Source: K23-9 sp964460665
GTDB taxonomy: Bacteria; Planctomycetota; Planctomycetia; Pirellulales; Pirellulaceae
Reading direction: 5' to 3'
DNA: 64,000 bases
NCBI GenBank assembly: GCA_964460665.1
Contig: CAYWSL010000008.1
Coordinates: 6,236-70,235, forward strand
This document shows, one piece after another, positions 52,535 to 61,738 of this stretch. The position numbers and the translations under genes were made by a program. The stretch's first letter is position 1. Every line of letters starts with the position of its first letter. Below the pieces are notes generated by a model that was not told the DNA's origin, did not search any database, and saw nothing but the letters and a program-made list of their open reading frames with translations.

Positions 52535-55500
52535 AAGTCAAAGACATTCAAATCGACGGATTCGGAGTATGGACGGGATTGTCCGTCGATTCACTTCCCG
52601 AAGGAATGACGTTGTTCTACGGCCCTAACGAGGCCGGGAAGACGACGTTGATGCAGTTCATTCGCGCCATGCTTTATGGTTTTTCCCACGAGCGTCGCGA
52701 AAAATACTTGCCACCCATTCACGGCGGCACGCCCGGCGGCGCCATGCGAGTGATCGGCCCCGGTGGCGGATACCAAATCCGGCGACACAGCCAATTGACC
52801 GACAAGGGCGCGGCAGGCCAACTTTCGGTAACCGGCCCAGACGGTTTGAGCCAAGGTCAGCATCGGTTGACGAACTTATTGGGACAAATTGACGAGCCGA
52901 TCTTTACTAACGTCTTTGCGATTGGCATGCGCGAGTTGCAAGAGCTCAGTACGCTGGACGACACCGCCGCCGCCGACGAACTTTACAAACTCTCTAGCGG
53001 TGTCGACCGCGTTTCATTGGTCGATGTGCTGCGTAATCTGCGCGGTGGTCGCCAAAACCTAATCGGCAGCGGTCGCATCCAAGACGATCCGGAAGCGACG
53101 AAGCTGGCTGGCTTGATCCGTAAACGCGAAGCTCTTCGCGACCAAGTTCAGCAACTGACCGGACATGGACGACGCTGGAGCGAATTGGCTTCGCTGCGCC
53201 GGACGCAACAAGACGAAATCGACCAACTGACGACGCGAATCAGTACGTGGGACAAAGAATCACGTAACGTTGAATCCGCAATCGGTGTCTATGACGCTTG
53301 GCAAGAACGCGCCAAGTTGGCTCGACAGATCGAAGAATCCCAGAACGAAACTCAGCCACCCGATGACGCTCCCGGTCAGTTGGTTCAGATCGAAGCGACG
53401 ATGCAGGATCGGCGCGAGAAGCTGGAAGAGGTGAAAAACAAGCGACGCGTCATTCGCGAAAAAGCTGAACAGCTGCCTGTCAGCAAGCAGATGCTGGACC
53501 TGCACGGCCGAATCGAGGCCGCTGCGGAACAAGTCACGTGGGTGGAAGCACTCGAAGAACAAATCGAGCGTTTGGATTCCCAAATCGAAAAGGCAAAAAG
53601 CCAATTGATTGCGGACGCCGATCGCCTTGGCATCGATGATGATGACCGCGAGTCGCTGGTAAATGGCAGCGACACGGAATTGCCAGATCTTTCGCGGCAC
53701 ACGCTTGCCGCTTTGAGTGGTCCTGCCAAACGCGTGAAAGAACAAGCTTTCATTTTGAAACAAGCTCGCGCTGAAAGTGTGGAGCACAAAAATCGCGCGG
53801 AGAAATTGGCTGACCAGCTAAAGCTTGCGCTCGACCGGACCACGGCCAACGGCTTGCACGAAGCTATCCGTCAAGAAAACGAAACCATCAGTGCGCTGCG
53901 GCAACGCGCCCACCTGGGCGAGCACTTGGAAAAGCTAAAGCGACATTATCGGAGCTTGGAACAAGAATCTGTTGAACTGACCACGGCTGACGCGTTGCCG
54001 ATCGACCGCTTCATTTTGCTGTCTGTACCGTTCATCGCTGGTGTCTTGGCATTGATCTACGGATTGGCCCACGTCTTTGACGGCAACTGGCTAGTCAACG
54101 AACCAGATGCGACCTGGGGAATGAAGTACTTGGCGTTTGGCTTGATGGCCATGCTGGCATACTTCTTTGGACGTCAGTACGGGCAGCGATCGACATTACT
54201 GGATCTAGACGACTGCGACCGTCAAATCGATACGCTTCGCCGCCAAATCCGCGAAGCAGAAGCGGAACGCGAAAGCGTCGACTCGGGCCTGCCAAGCAGC
54301 AGCCATTCGATTGAACTGCGACTGCGAGAATCCGAACAACTGCTGGTTGAACTTGAGGCTTCGCTGCCAACTTACCACGCTTCCGAAGCAGCCATGCAAG
54401 CGTACAAGACGGCTCGCAGTCGCGCTTCCACAGCTGCAGAACGACTGAAAGAAGCTCGCAGCGGCTGGTCATCCACATTGACTCGGCTGGGCCTGAGCGA
54501 ATCGATGTCGCCATCAAGCGTTCGCAAGTTGAGCGACGGATACGAAACGGTCCAAATGAGCCGCAGACGCTTGTTTGAACTACAAGCCGAAAAGGACCAG
54601 CGCCGTCGCGAGCGACAAACGATCGCCAAGCGAATTGAAAGTCTGTATCTGGAATCCATCGAGCTCAATACAGAAGCAGCCGAAAACGCAGACAACGACG
54701 AAGAAGTCAGCGTTTCCACGGTCGCGCCGCGGCGAACTCACAAAGGTCCGCTGGAGCAACTCAACCACCTGCACGAAGAACTCGCCAGGGCACAGCACTG
54801 GATCAAACGACGCCGCGACCTAAAGAATCAGGATTCGCAGCTGAAACGATTACAGTCCGGACACAACCGTGCGATCGAACGCTGCGAACAACAGCGCCGC
54901 GCATTGTGGGCTAAATGTGGTGTGGCAACTCCTGAGCAGTTCTATGTCATGGTTGACGCCAAAGCGAACTTGGCTGAAACGCGTCGACGATACGAAGACT
55001 TGGATCAGCAGGTTCGGTCGATGATCGGCGCTCACAACAGCTACGAAGACATCGCCATCGAGATCGAAGGCGCTAAATCGACGGACTTGGAAAAGCGATG
55101 GGACTCGCTGACCACGCGGATGACCGAAACCGAAGAACGCATCGCTGCACTTCGCACTCAACAAGGCGAATTGGCTGGCGAGATGAAGCATCTTGGTGAC
55201 GACAACCGACTGTCAACGGCCAAGCTGGAACTCGGCTGCGTACAGCGCCAAATCGAAGCGGTCACCCAGCGTTGGCAAACACTCGCCACAGCCAGTTGTC
55301 TGCTGGAAGAAGTTTGTGGAACGTTCGAGCGTGAACGACAGCCAGAAACCTTGCGTGAAGCATCATCCTTCCTGAGTCAACTGACTGACGGAAAGTACAC
55401 GCGAATCTGGACGCCATTGGGAACCAATTCGCTAAAGATCGACAACCACGAAGGCGAATCGCTTCCGCTGGAAGTCCTGAGCCGCGGAACACGCGAAGCT

Positions 55501-56319
55501 GTTTTCATTGCTCTGCGTCTTTCACTGACAGCCGCCTACGCCCGTCGTGGTGTCACGCTGCCGTTGGTTCTGGACGATGTTCTGGTCAACTTCGACGGTG
55601 AACGTGCCGTCCACGCAGCCAGCACGCTGAAGACGTTCGCGGAACTTGGGCATCAAGTCCTGATGTTCACTTGCCACGAACACATCGTCGAAATCTTCCA
55701 CGAAATCGAAGTCGAAGTTCGACTGATGCCTCCGCAGGGAACACCTGGCCGAGCAGAAATCCTGGAACCTGAGTACGAAGAAGAGGTCGAGGAGGAAGAA
55801 GAGGAATACGAAGTCGAAGCGATCGAGGAAGAGGTCGAAGTCGAACCAGAGCCAGTGGTCGAACCTGAACCTGTGGTGATCGTCAAAGAAGTCGAGCCTA
55901 AAGTGGTCTACGTCGAAAAGGAAGTAGAGAAGCCGCGGCCGAAGCGCAAACCCAAGCCGAAACCGAAGTTCGTCGAGCGTCCGCGCCGCGTGATTCGCGA
56001 ACCTGAGTACGTTGAACCGGAGTATATCGAACCCGAATACACTGAACCGGTATACATTGAACCTGAACCCGTCTTCATGAAGCCCGAACCGGCTCCTTCG
56101 ATTGGCTGGGCGTGGTTCGAGCGTGAGCCGCTGAACGAAACGGACAACGACCAAGAGATCAACACTCAGCGTCGTGCCGCGCGAACGTTCCAGGTCGCCC
56201 AGCGAGCACTCGACAGCGAGTGGCTTGGTGACGCGAACGCCAGCGAGCAAGTTCCCGAAGAAGTTTGGAACCGCAACAGCGATTCCTGGTGGGACGGAAA
56301 CCGAGTTTCGATTCCCTAG
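52531..56319 (+). CDS. SbcC/YhaN-like SMC-type ATPase with membrane segment and acidic-Pro tail
   Basis: A 1262-residue ATPase. Walker A is GPNEAGKTTL at residue 31; the ABC signature (VLSRGTREAVFIALRLSL) and Walker B (LPLVLDDVLVNFD) lie near 990 and 1010. Long coiled coils separate them, and two hydrophobic segments (FILLSVPFIAGVLALIYGLA near 490 and YLAFGLMAMLAYFFG near 533) sit in the middle, as in YhaN proteins. Residues about 1065-1195 are unusual: a run of acidic residues, then Pro/Lys- and Pro/Glu-rich repeats with E-P-E-Y units. The final 60 residues look partly folded. Coupled with the upstream nuclease, a DNA repair complex is expected. Confidence 0.88.
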   Translation: MKVKDIQIDGFGVWTGLSVDSLPEGMTLFYGPNEAGKTTLMQFIRAMLYGFSHERREKYLPPIHGGTPGGAMRVIGPGGGYQIRRHSQLTDKGAAGQLSVTGPDGLSQGQHRLTNLLGQIDEPIFTNVFAIGMRELQELSTLDDTAAADELYKLSSGVDRVSLVDVLRNLRGGRQNLIGSGRIQDDPEATKLAGLIRKREALRDQVQQLTGHGRRWSELASLRRTQQDEIDQLTTRISTWDKESRNVESAIGVYDAWQERAKLARQIEESQNETQPPDDAPGQLVQIEATMQDRREKLEEVKNKRRVIREKAEQLPVSKQMLDLHGRIEAAAEQVTWVEALEEQIERLDSQIEKAKSQLIADADRLGIDDDDRESLVNGSDTELPDLSRHTLAALSGPAKRVKEQAFILKQARAESVEHKNRAEKLADQLKLALDRTTANGLHEAIRQENETISALRQRAHLGEHLEKLKRHYRSLEQESVELTTADALPIDRFILLSVPFIAGVLALIYGLAHVFDGNWLVNEPDATWGMKYLAFGLMAMLAYFFGRQYGQRSTLLDLDDCDRQIDTLRRQIREAEAERESVDSGLPSSSHSIELRLRESEQLLVELEASLPTYHASEAAMQAYKTARSRASTAAERLKEARSGWSSTLTRLGLSESMSPSSVRKLSDGYETVQMSRRRLFELQAEKDQRRRERQTIAKRIESLYLESIELNTEAAENADNDEEVSVSTVAPRRTHKGPLEQLNHLHEELARAQHWIKRRRDLKNQDSQLKRLQSGHNRAIERCEQQRRALWAKCGVATPEQFYVMVDAKANLAETRRRYEDLDQQVRSMIGAHNSYEDIAIEIEGAKSTDLEKRWDSLTTRMTETEERIAALRTQQGELAGEMKHLGDDNRLSTAKLELGCVQRQIEAVTQRWQTLATASCLLEEVCGTFERERQPETLREASSFLSQLTDGKYTRIWTPLGTNSLKIDNHEGESLPLEVLSRGTREAVFIALRLSLTAAYARRGVTLPLVLDDVLVNFDGERAVHAASTLKTFAELGHQVLMFTCHEHIVEIFHEIEVEVRLMPPQGTPGRAEILEPEYEEEVEEEEEEYEVEAIEEEVEVEPEPVVEPEPVVIVKEVEPKVVYVEKEVEKPRPKRKPKPKPKFVERPRRVIREPEYVEPEYIEPEYTEPVYIEPEPVFMKPEPAPSIGWAWFEREPLNETDNDQEINTQRRAARTFQVAQRALDSEWLGDANASEQVPEEVWNRNSDSWWDGNRVSIP

Positions 56320-56350
56320 TGCTGCGGGGGTGCTAGTGCTGCAGGCGGTA
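56317..56350 (+). repeat. 17-bp direct duplication beginning at the stop codon of the YhaN-like gene
   Basis: TAGTGCTGC is repeated in 17-bp units (56317-56333 and 56334-56350, near identical). The first TAG is the stop codon; the second is 17 bp later, in a different frame. Confidence 0.8.
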
Positions 56351-56529
56351 ATTGATCTTGATTGAAAGGCCGAAGCGGAAGTCGTCACGGCTTTCGGTTT
56401 AATGCGGTTTGCCAAGAGAGTTTGGAAAAGGCTGTATAACTGAACAGCGCCTCTTTGATGAACTAGCAGCGTGAATCGCAGAACAATGAGCCGTTTGTCA
56501 CGCACGACTTCTGGTGCAGATGTCGCACC

Positions 56530-57561
56530 TTACCGCACGATTCCGCGAAACGGCATTGGACCTAGTCGGCTCGATGTGGTGTACCCGGTTGGTGCTGTGT
56601 GGCCGCTTGGTCCCGTGTAGCCAGAGGATCCTGTGTAGCCAGTTGGGGCAACGCCGTTGCCCGGTGCTGGCATGCCGCCAGTTGGGATCGCCAACGTCTG
56701 GCCGTTTCCAAGCTGCGATAAATCGACCGACTTGTTGGCCGACTTGGGCATCTGGAATATCATCGGATCGCCCGTTAGCAATTGGTTCACTACGTAAGAA
56801 CCCACATCGATTTGCATCGACAACGGTGGGCCGCCCGAAGGCTGCAAGTTCAGCGTCACCAAGTGTGGCAACGCGCATTGATGTTCTTCGTAATACCGAT
56901 GCTTGCTCGCTTCGCTTGTCGCCACCAAGTTCCCGTCCGGCGCGTACAAAAACTGATGCGTCACGAAACCGGCAGCCGGATCGATCAAGCAAACGCGTTG
57001 ATACGTTCCACTGGGCATCGATATCGTACTGCGCACTTCTAGCTTTCCGTCAGACCGCCGGACCGGGCCAGCGACGACCGTCAGCGGATCCAATTGGACC
57101 AAGCCGAGTGCATCCATGATCCAAGTCGGATCGACAGGCAAAATCGCTCGATTCAACTGCTGCCGGTACTGTTCATGATTGGCGTAGTACAGAGTTTGCG
57201 AAATGCCTTCGGGCACTTGGAACCAAAATCGCTGGTCGTTGCTACCCATGTCCAATCCGCTGCCCATCACGATTGGCAAGCTTGCGTTCAAACGAAAATT
57301 CTGGGCGCGTTCAAGGTGGATCGTTGCGCTAAGCTTGGGGAGCGCCGGCATCGACAACACGTCCACGGTTGCCGAGTTGGTTGAAAGTTGGCGAACAGAT
57401 GACGTTCGGTTCACCGCGGCGGCGACATCGTTGATTGATGGAGTTTCGGTTAGCACCGCTGGCGGCGGCGGAAACGGTGTTGGAGTGCCGCGCGGCACAC
57501 AGGTGGCACCGCCGGAGACGAAGCAAACGAAAAGTAATAAGAACAGTGAAAGGGACCGCAT
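56530..57561 (-). CDS. Secreted lipoprotein-like protein with Gly-Tyr-Thr repeat tail
   Basis: A 343-residue protein: signal peptide (LSLFLLLFVCFVSGGATC) with a Cys that could be lipidated, though the Gly-Ala-Thr-Cys context is a weak lipobox. The Pro-rich segment (PTPFPPPPAV) leads to a beta-rich region such as KLSATIHLERAQNFRLNA and SLPIVMGSGLDMGSN, similar in style to LolA-like lipoprotein-carrier folds. The end is a repeat of GYTGPSGHTAPTGYT type. The function is unknown; it is followed by another uncharacterised gene. Confidence 0.7.
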   Translation of the reverse strand: MRSLSLFLLLFVCFVSGGATCVPRGTPTPFPPPPAVLTETPSINDVAAAVNRTSSVRQLSTNSATVDVLSMPALPKLSATIHLERAQNFRLNASLPIVMGSGLDMGSNDQRFWFQVPEGISQTLYYANHEQYRQQLNRAILPVDPTWIMDALGLVQLDPLTVVAGPVRRSDGKLEVRSTISMPSGTYQRVCLIDPAAGFVTHQFLYAPDGNLVATSEASKHRYYEEHQCALPHLVTLNLQPSGGPPLSMQIDVGSYVVNQLLTGDPMIFQMPKSANKSVDLSQLGNGQTLAIPTGGMPAPGNGVAPTGYTGSSGYTGPSGHTAPTGYTTSSRLGPMPFRGIVR

Positions 57562-57591
57562 CCGTGCGACTCACTTTGTTTTTGTTGGTGT

Positions 57592-58164
57592 CTACTCGTC
57601 TGTTTCGTCAACCACGATATCCGACGCATCGCAGTAAAGTAGTTCGTTCAGTTGCTCCAGCAACTTTTCCGTTTCACTGCGACCGATCTCGCAGTGCGGA
57701 ATTTCGATGATCGTTCCATCTTCAATCACTTGGACTCGCAAGCAATCTTCGGCGGCAGTGGCATCCGCTGGTGCGGCACGCAAAATTCGCTTCCGCATCA
57801 TCGTCAAGGCTAGCAAATAACGTGGTTTCAGCTTCTCAGGAAAATGCTCCATTTCGCGAAGCAACCCGACCAAGACTTCTTTGGGCGCCAGCACCAGCTT
57901 CTTTTCGTCCGATTTCGGAACGCGACACTTCCAATGCCCAATCGATTCTTCGGGCGGCCCGTCCCAAGCTTCAGCCGAATAGTCGCGTCGTTCGTAGTCT
58001 TCGCCAGCGGGCAAAATCACGCTGTAGTAATACTCGCCCTCGCGCAGCGGCCGCTCCAGCTTGAAGCATTGGCGTGTGCAGCGATTGACTTTGTACTCAC
58101 CCAGCATGAAACGTCGCGTGAAACAAGGATTGAAAACGAGGGGACCTGTGACTGTCTTGGTCAT
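57592..58164 (-). CDS. Protein of unknown function with a CxxxC segment
   Basis: From the ATG at 58164 (MTKTVTG) it is 190 residues; an upstream frame extension to 58236 is not convincing. Features are YKVNRCTRQCFKLERP near residue 24, a PAGEDYERRDYS motif near residue 50, and a C-terminal acidic stretch ending DETDE. No membrane segment is seen. The next gene downstream is the lipoprotein-like gene, 30 bp away in the same direction. I do not recognise the family. Confidence 0.75.
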   Translation of the reverse strand: MTKTVTGPLVFNPCFTRRFMLGEYKVNRCTRQCFKLERPLREGEYYYSVILPAGEDYERRDYSAEAWDGPPEESIGHWKCRVPKSDEKKLVLAPKEVLVGLLREMEHFPEKLKPRYLLALTMMRKRILRAAPADATAAEDCLRVQVIEDGTIIEIPHCEIGRSETEKLLEQLNELLYCDASDIVVDETDE

Positions 58165-58307
58165 AGCAAAACCAGCGGCTTCATGCCAAGGCACGGCTAC
58201 GGGTATTCTACTTGCACAGAAGGCCGTATTCGCCAAACGCCCACAAGGCGTCGCTTTCCGTCTACCATTTACCCATCACCACCACGCACTGCCAACTGGA
58301 CTCTTTG

Positions 58308-61300
58308 ATGCGGATTGACTACTTGCCTTCCAATTTTGCTGTCATTGCTTGCTTTCTGGCTGTTTCGTCCAGCCTCTTCAGTTCTGACTTACTGGCGGCC
58401 AACCGACCGAACGTGATCCTGGTCATGACGGATGACCAAGGATACGGCGACCTGTCTTGCCATGGAAATCCGACTCAGAAAACGCCCAACCTTGATGCTC
58501 TGCACGCCCAATCGGTTCGTTTGACGGATTTCCACGTTGCGCCGTTTTGCACCCCCACACGGGCGGCCCTGATGACCGGCCGTTACCCAGCAAGGACCGG
58601 CGCCTACCGCACTTCGTCGGGGCGAACGTCACTTCATGAACGGGAAAAAACGCTGGGCGACCTGTTCACGATCAACGGTTACGCCACCGGCATGTTTGGC
58701 AAATGGCACTTGGGCGACTGCGCACCGTCGCGTCCGATGGACTGCGGATTCGAACGATCCGTCTGGCACCGCTGCGGCGGTCTGACACAGATCTCGGATT
58801 ACTGGACCAACGACTATTTCGACGACACGTATTTGGCCGGCGACAGGTGGAAAAAGTTCGATGGTTACTGCACCGACGTCTGGTTTGACCAATCGATGAA
58901 GTTCATTTCGACCGTGCTGACCGACGCGGGCGGAAACAAACCATTCTTTGTGTACTTACCAACCAACGCCCCGCACGGTCCCTATTTGGTCGCCGACAAA
59001 TGGAAGCAACCTTTCATCGACCAAGGAATCAAAGGCTCTCAAGCCGCGTTCAAAGGCATGGTCGCTAACTTTGACTGGAATATGGGGCGACTGTTGAAGT
59101 TCTTGGACGACGAAAAACTGACTGAAAAAACAGTCCTGATCTTCATGACCGACAACGGAACTTCCAGCGGAGCAGTGTTTGGCAAAGGCGGACGTATCAC
59201 CGGTTGGCCGCTGGACCCAAGCGACAACGCCAACATGCGGGGCGGCAAGAGTTCCGCGTACGACGGTGGCCATCGTGTTCCCTGCTTTGTGCGTTGGCCC
59301 GGTGGTGAACTGGGTCAGCCACGTGACATCGATACGCTTTCCGCTCACTTTGACCTGACGCCTACACTGATGGATCTGTGTGATTTGAAGCGGCCTGAGT
59401 CATGGCCAGAGCTGGACGGACGATCGTTGCTGCCACTGCTAAAGAACACTGACGCCGACTGGCCCGCGAGGACACTACACAGCCAAATGCATGGCGGAAA
59501 CGGATACGTCAAACCGGGCGATCCTTGGGAAGTTGGCGTCGCGATCACCAAGAAATGGCGTTTGGTCGAAGGACGGGAACTGTACGACATCGCAGCCGAT
59601 CCAATGCAGAAGACGAACGTTGCCGACCAGCATCCTGATGTCGTTGCGGACCTGACGGCCAAGCACCTTGCGTGGCACCAGTCACTTTTGCCAAACATGG
59701 TTCCAACACGAATCGTTATCGGTAGTGAAGCCGAAAACCCGACCGATCTGACCAGCCAGGAGTGGGTCGTGCCGAAAAGCAATCCGCCTTGGAGTCATGT
59801 GCACGTTGTCAGGCGAGAGATTGCGAATGGGCAATGGCACTTGAACGTTGCCACTGCAGGCAACTACCAAATCACGCTTTCGCGATGGCCGCTGTACATC
59901 AACCAATCAATCGAATCGACCGCCGCGAAGATTTCGATCGCTGGACAAGAACACTCCAAAGCAATCGACAATCCTGCTGAAACAAATTCGGTGACGTTCG
60001 ATATTCAGCTGCCAGAGGGGCCAACCGAATTGCAAACCTGGTTAACAACACCAAATGGTAAGAAACACGGTGCCTACTTTGCCAGTGTCAAGAAAATCGA
60101 TGCAACCAACGCGCAACCCGCCGTCCTGTGGACTCAGTACACACTAAACAACAACACGCTGAAGCTGTTGGTTCATACCGATGCGGATCCAACCAACCCG
60201 GTCGACGCAAGTGTGCAAATGGAATTAGCGGGTGACACGATGACGGCGAAAATCGATCCACTGACCGCAACGGCGTTGTTTCGCAAAGACAACTTCAACG
60301 TTGCGGCCGACCAAGACTATCGCGTCTTCAGCGGCGACAGTTCACTGGAGGGAACGATTCGCGCCGAGCCCACGACGCCGGAGATCAAGTTCATGGCGGT
60401 GGCTTGTGTGAACGACAAGTGGTTTCCGTACACCGAATCGGTCGCGCAAATGATCAAGCAGAATCCCGACTTGGTGTACTTCGCTGGCGACCAGATTTAC
60501 GAAAGTAACGCTGGCGGCGAAGTCATCATGGCGGAAACGAAAGCGGACGTGCCCGAGGCAATGGCCAACTACTTGGCCAAGTGGCGAAAGTTTGGCCTGA
60601 CGTTTCGCGACCTGCTGAAAGATCGCCCGTCGATCATCATCACCGACGACCACGACGTGTATGCAAACGACCTTTGGGGCGACGGCGGTCGCCGCATGAA
60701 GGGCGAACGCACCACCGGCGGCTATCCAACGGACCTAGCCTGGGTGAACGCCGTGGAATTCACGCAAACCGGCCATCTGCCCGACGCTGCGATGCCAGGC
60801 CCATGGGGCGATGGCGTGAAAGCGTACTTTACATCGATGCGTTACGGCGGCGTGGACTTCGCGATTTTAGAAGACAGAAAATTCAAATCGCCGCCCAGCG
60901 AAGTCGTCAAGGAAGCGATCAATGACCCCACCAGCGACCAACCGAATCGGACGCCCGAAGTGATCATGGATCCGGCCTATGACGTCAAGAAACTGGATCG
61001 CGAAGACTTGCAGCTGTTTGGCAAGGACCAAGAAGCGTTCATCAGCGACTGGGCGGCCAAGGTCGCCGCAGACAAGACGCTTTCTGCAGTGTTGTCGCAA
61101 TCACCGCTGGTCAATATCGGTAACTACGACGTTCGATACGGCGACATGGATGCCAATGGTTGGCCGCAATCAGCAAGGAACCGAGCGCTTCGATGTATGA
61201 ATCCTGCCAAGCCGATCATGGTCGCCGGCGACATCCACTTCGCGACATTGCATCAACACGGCATCGACCAATGGGGTGATGGCCCTTGGGCATTCTCACT

Positions 61301-61580
61301 GCCAGCGTTTTCGTCCAAGCCGAATCGCTTTTGGGGGCCAAGTCTTCCCGCGCAGGGACGTCAGATTGCCGGCGTGCCTGGGTCTGGTAATCACCACGAT
61401 CGCTTTGGCAACAAAATCACGGTTGCCGGCATCGGTCACGGAATCAGCGGCTACGGCATGCTGATCTTTGACAAGCCAAAAAGCGAAATCACGTGCCGCC
61501 TACACACCTTCGATGCAGAACGCCGCCCGGCCCCTAAAGAAGTACCGGGGTGGCCGATGACGATCAAAGTTCAGCATTAG
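58308..61580 (+). CDS. Secreted sulfatase / PhoD-like phosphatase fusion
   Basis: From the ATG at 58308 the protein is 1090 residues with a signal peptide. The first part (about residues 30-480) is a sulfatase: NVILVMTDDQGYGDLSCHGN, the formylglycine motif C-T-P-T-R near residue 82, GKWHLGD and TDNGT. A beta-rich linker follows (about 490-680), then a PhoD-like phosphatase: FMAVACVNDKWFPYTES, LVYFAGDQIYE, IITDDHDVYANDLWG and VAGDIHFATLHQHG carrying metal ligands. Such sulfatase-phosphatase pairs in one chain are unusual. The C-terminus and stop are duplicated by a 13-bp direct repeat. A terminator follows. Confidence 0.9.
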   Translation: MRIDYLPSNFAVIACFLAVSSSLFSSDLLAANRPNVILVMTDDQGYGDLSCHGNPTQKTPNLDALHAQSVRLTDFHVAPFCTPTRAALMTGRYPARTGAYRTSSGRTSLHEREKTLGDLFTINGYATGMFGKWHLGDCAPSRPMDCGFERSVWHRCGGLTQISDYWTNDYFDDTYLAGDRWKKFDGYCTDVWFDQSMKFISTVLTDAGGNKPFFVYLPTNAPHGPYLVADKWKQPFIDQGIKGSQAAFKGMVANFDWNMGRLLKFLDDEKLTEKTVLIFMTDNGTSSGAVFGKGGRITGWPLDPSDNANMRGGKSSAYDGGHRVPCFVRWPGGELGQPRDIDTLSAHFDLTPTLMDLCDLKRPESWPELDGRSLLPLLKNTDADWPARTLHSQMHGGNGYVKPGDPWEVGVAITKKWRLVEGRELYDIAADPMQKTNVADQHPDVVADLTAKHLAWHQSLLPNMVPTRIVIGSEAENPTDLTSQEWVVPKSNPPWSHVHVVRREIANGQWHLNVATAGNYQITLSRWPLYINQSIESTAAKISIAGQEHSKAIDNPAETNSVTFDIQLPEGPTELQTWLTTPNGKKHGAYFASVKKIDATNAQPAVLWTQYTLNNNTLKLLVHTDADPTNPVDASVQMELAGDTMTAKIDPLTATALFRKDNFNVAADQDYRVFSGDSSLEGTIRAEPTTPEIKFMAVACVNDKWFPYTESVAQMIKQNPDLVYFAGDQIYESNAGGEVIMAETKADVPEAMANYLAKWRKFGLTFRDLLKDRPSIIITDDHDVYANDLWGDGGRRMKGERTTGGYPTDLAWVNAVEFTQTGHLPDAAMPGPWGDGVKAYFTSMRYGGVDFAILEDRKFKSPPSEVVKEAINDPTSDQPNRTPEVIMDPAYDVKKLDREDLQLFGKDQEAFISDWAAKVAADKTLSAVLSQSPLVNIGNYDVRYGDMDANGWPQSARNRALRCMNPAKPIMVAGDIHFATLHQHGIDQWGDGPWAFSLPAFSSKPNRFWGPSLPAQGRQIAGVPGSGNHHDRFGNKITVAGIGHGISGYGMLIFDKPKSEITCRLHTFDAERRPAPKEVPGWPMTIKVQH

Positions 61581-61594
61581 GGTTCAGCACTAAG
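61569..61594 (+). repeat. 13-bp direct repeat containing the stop codon of the sulfatase-PhoD gene
   Basis: GTTCAGCATTAGG (61569-61581) and GTTCAGCACTAAG (61582-61594) differ at two positions. The first TAG is the stop; the second TAA is 13 bp later, one frame over. Confidence 0.8.
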
Positions 61595-61630
61595 GAAAAG
61601 GGCCGAGCCTCGGCCGTTTAATTTTTCCTT
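61592..61630 (+). terminator. Terminator downstream of the sulfatase-PhoD gene
   Basis: A GGCCGA/TCGGCC stem (61601-61615, tiny loop) is followed by TTTAATTTTT and flanked by AAGGAAAA/TTTTCCTT, so it can be read from both sides. It lies about 20 bp after the stop. Confidence 0.75.
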
Positions 61631-61640
61631 CAACGCTGTT

Positions 61641-61724
61641 CACTGGTTAGATCACTGGTTAGATCACTGGTTAGATCACTGGTTAGATCACTGGTTAGAT
61701 CACTGGTTAGACCACTGATCAGAT
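61641..61724. repeat. 12-bp tandem repeat (CACTGGTTAGAT)
   Basis: Six units of CACTGGTTAGAT, the sixth ending in C, plus a degenerate seventh (61641-61724) lie between the terminator and the 3' end of the DUF3365-like gene. On the minus strand the units read ATCTAACCAGTG and contain TAA in one register. No protein is encoded. Confidence 0.88.
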
Positions 61725-61738
61725 CCTCCAGCGGTTGC

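Noticed and set aside
61641..61724. CRISPR array at the 12-bp repeats
   Set aside because: Units are direct and contiguous with no spacers; the other repeat arrays (17910, 37633, 50129) are also contiguous tandem repeats.
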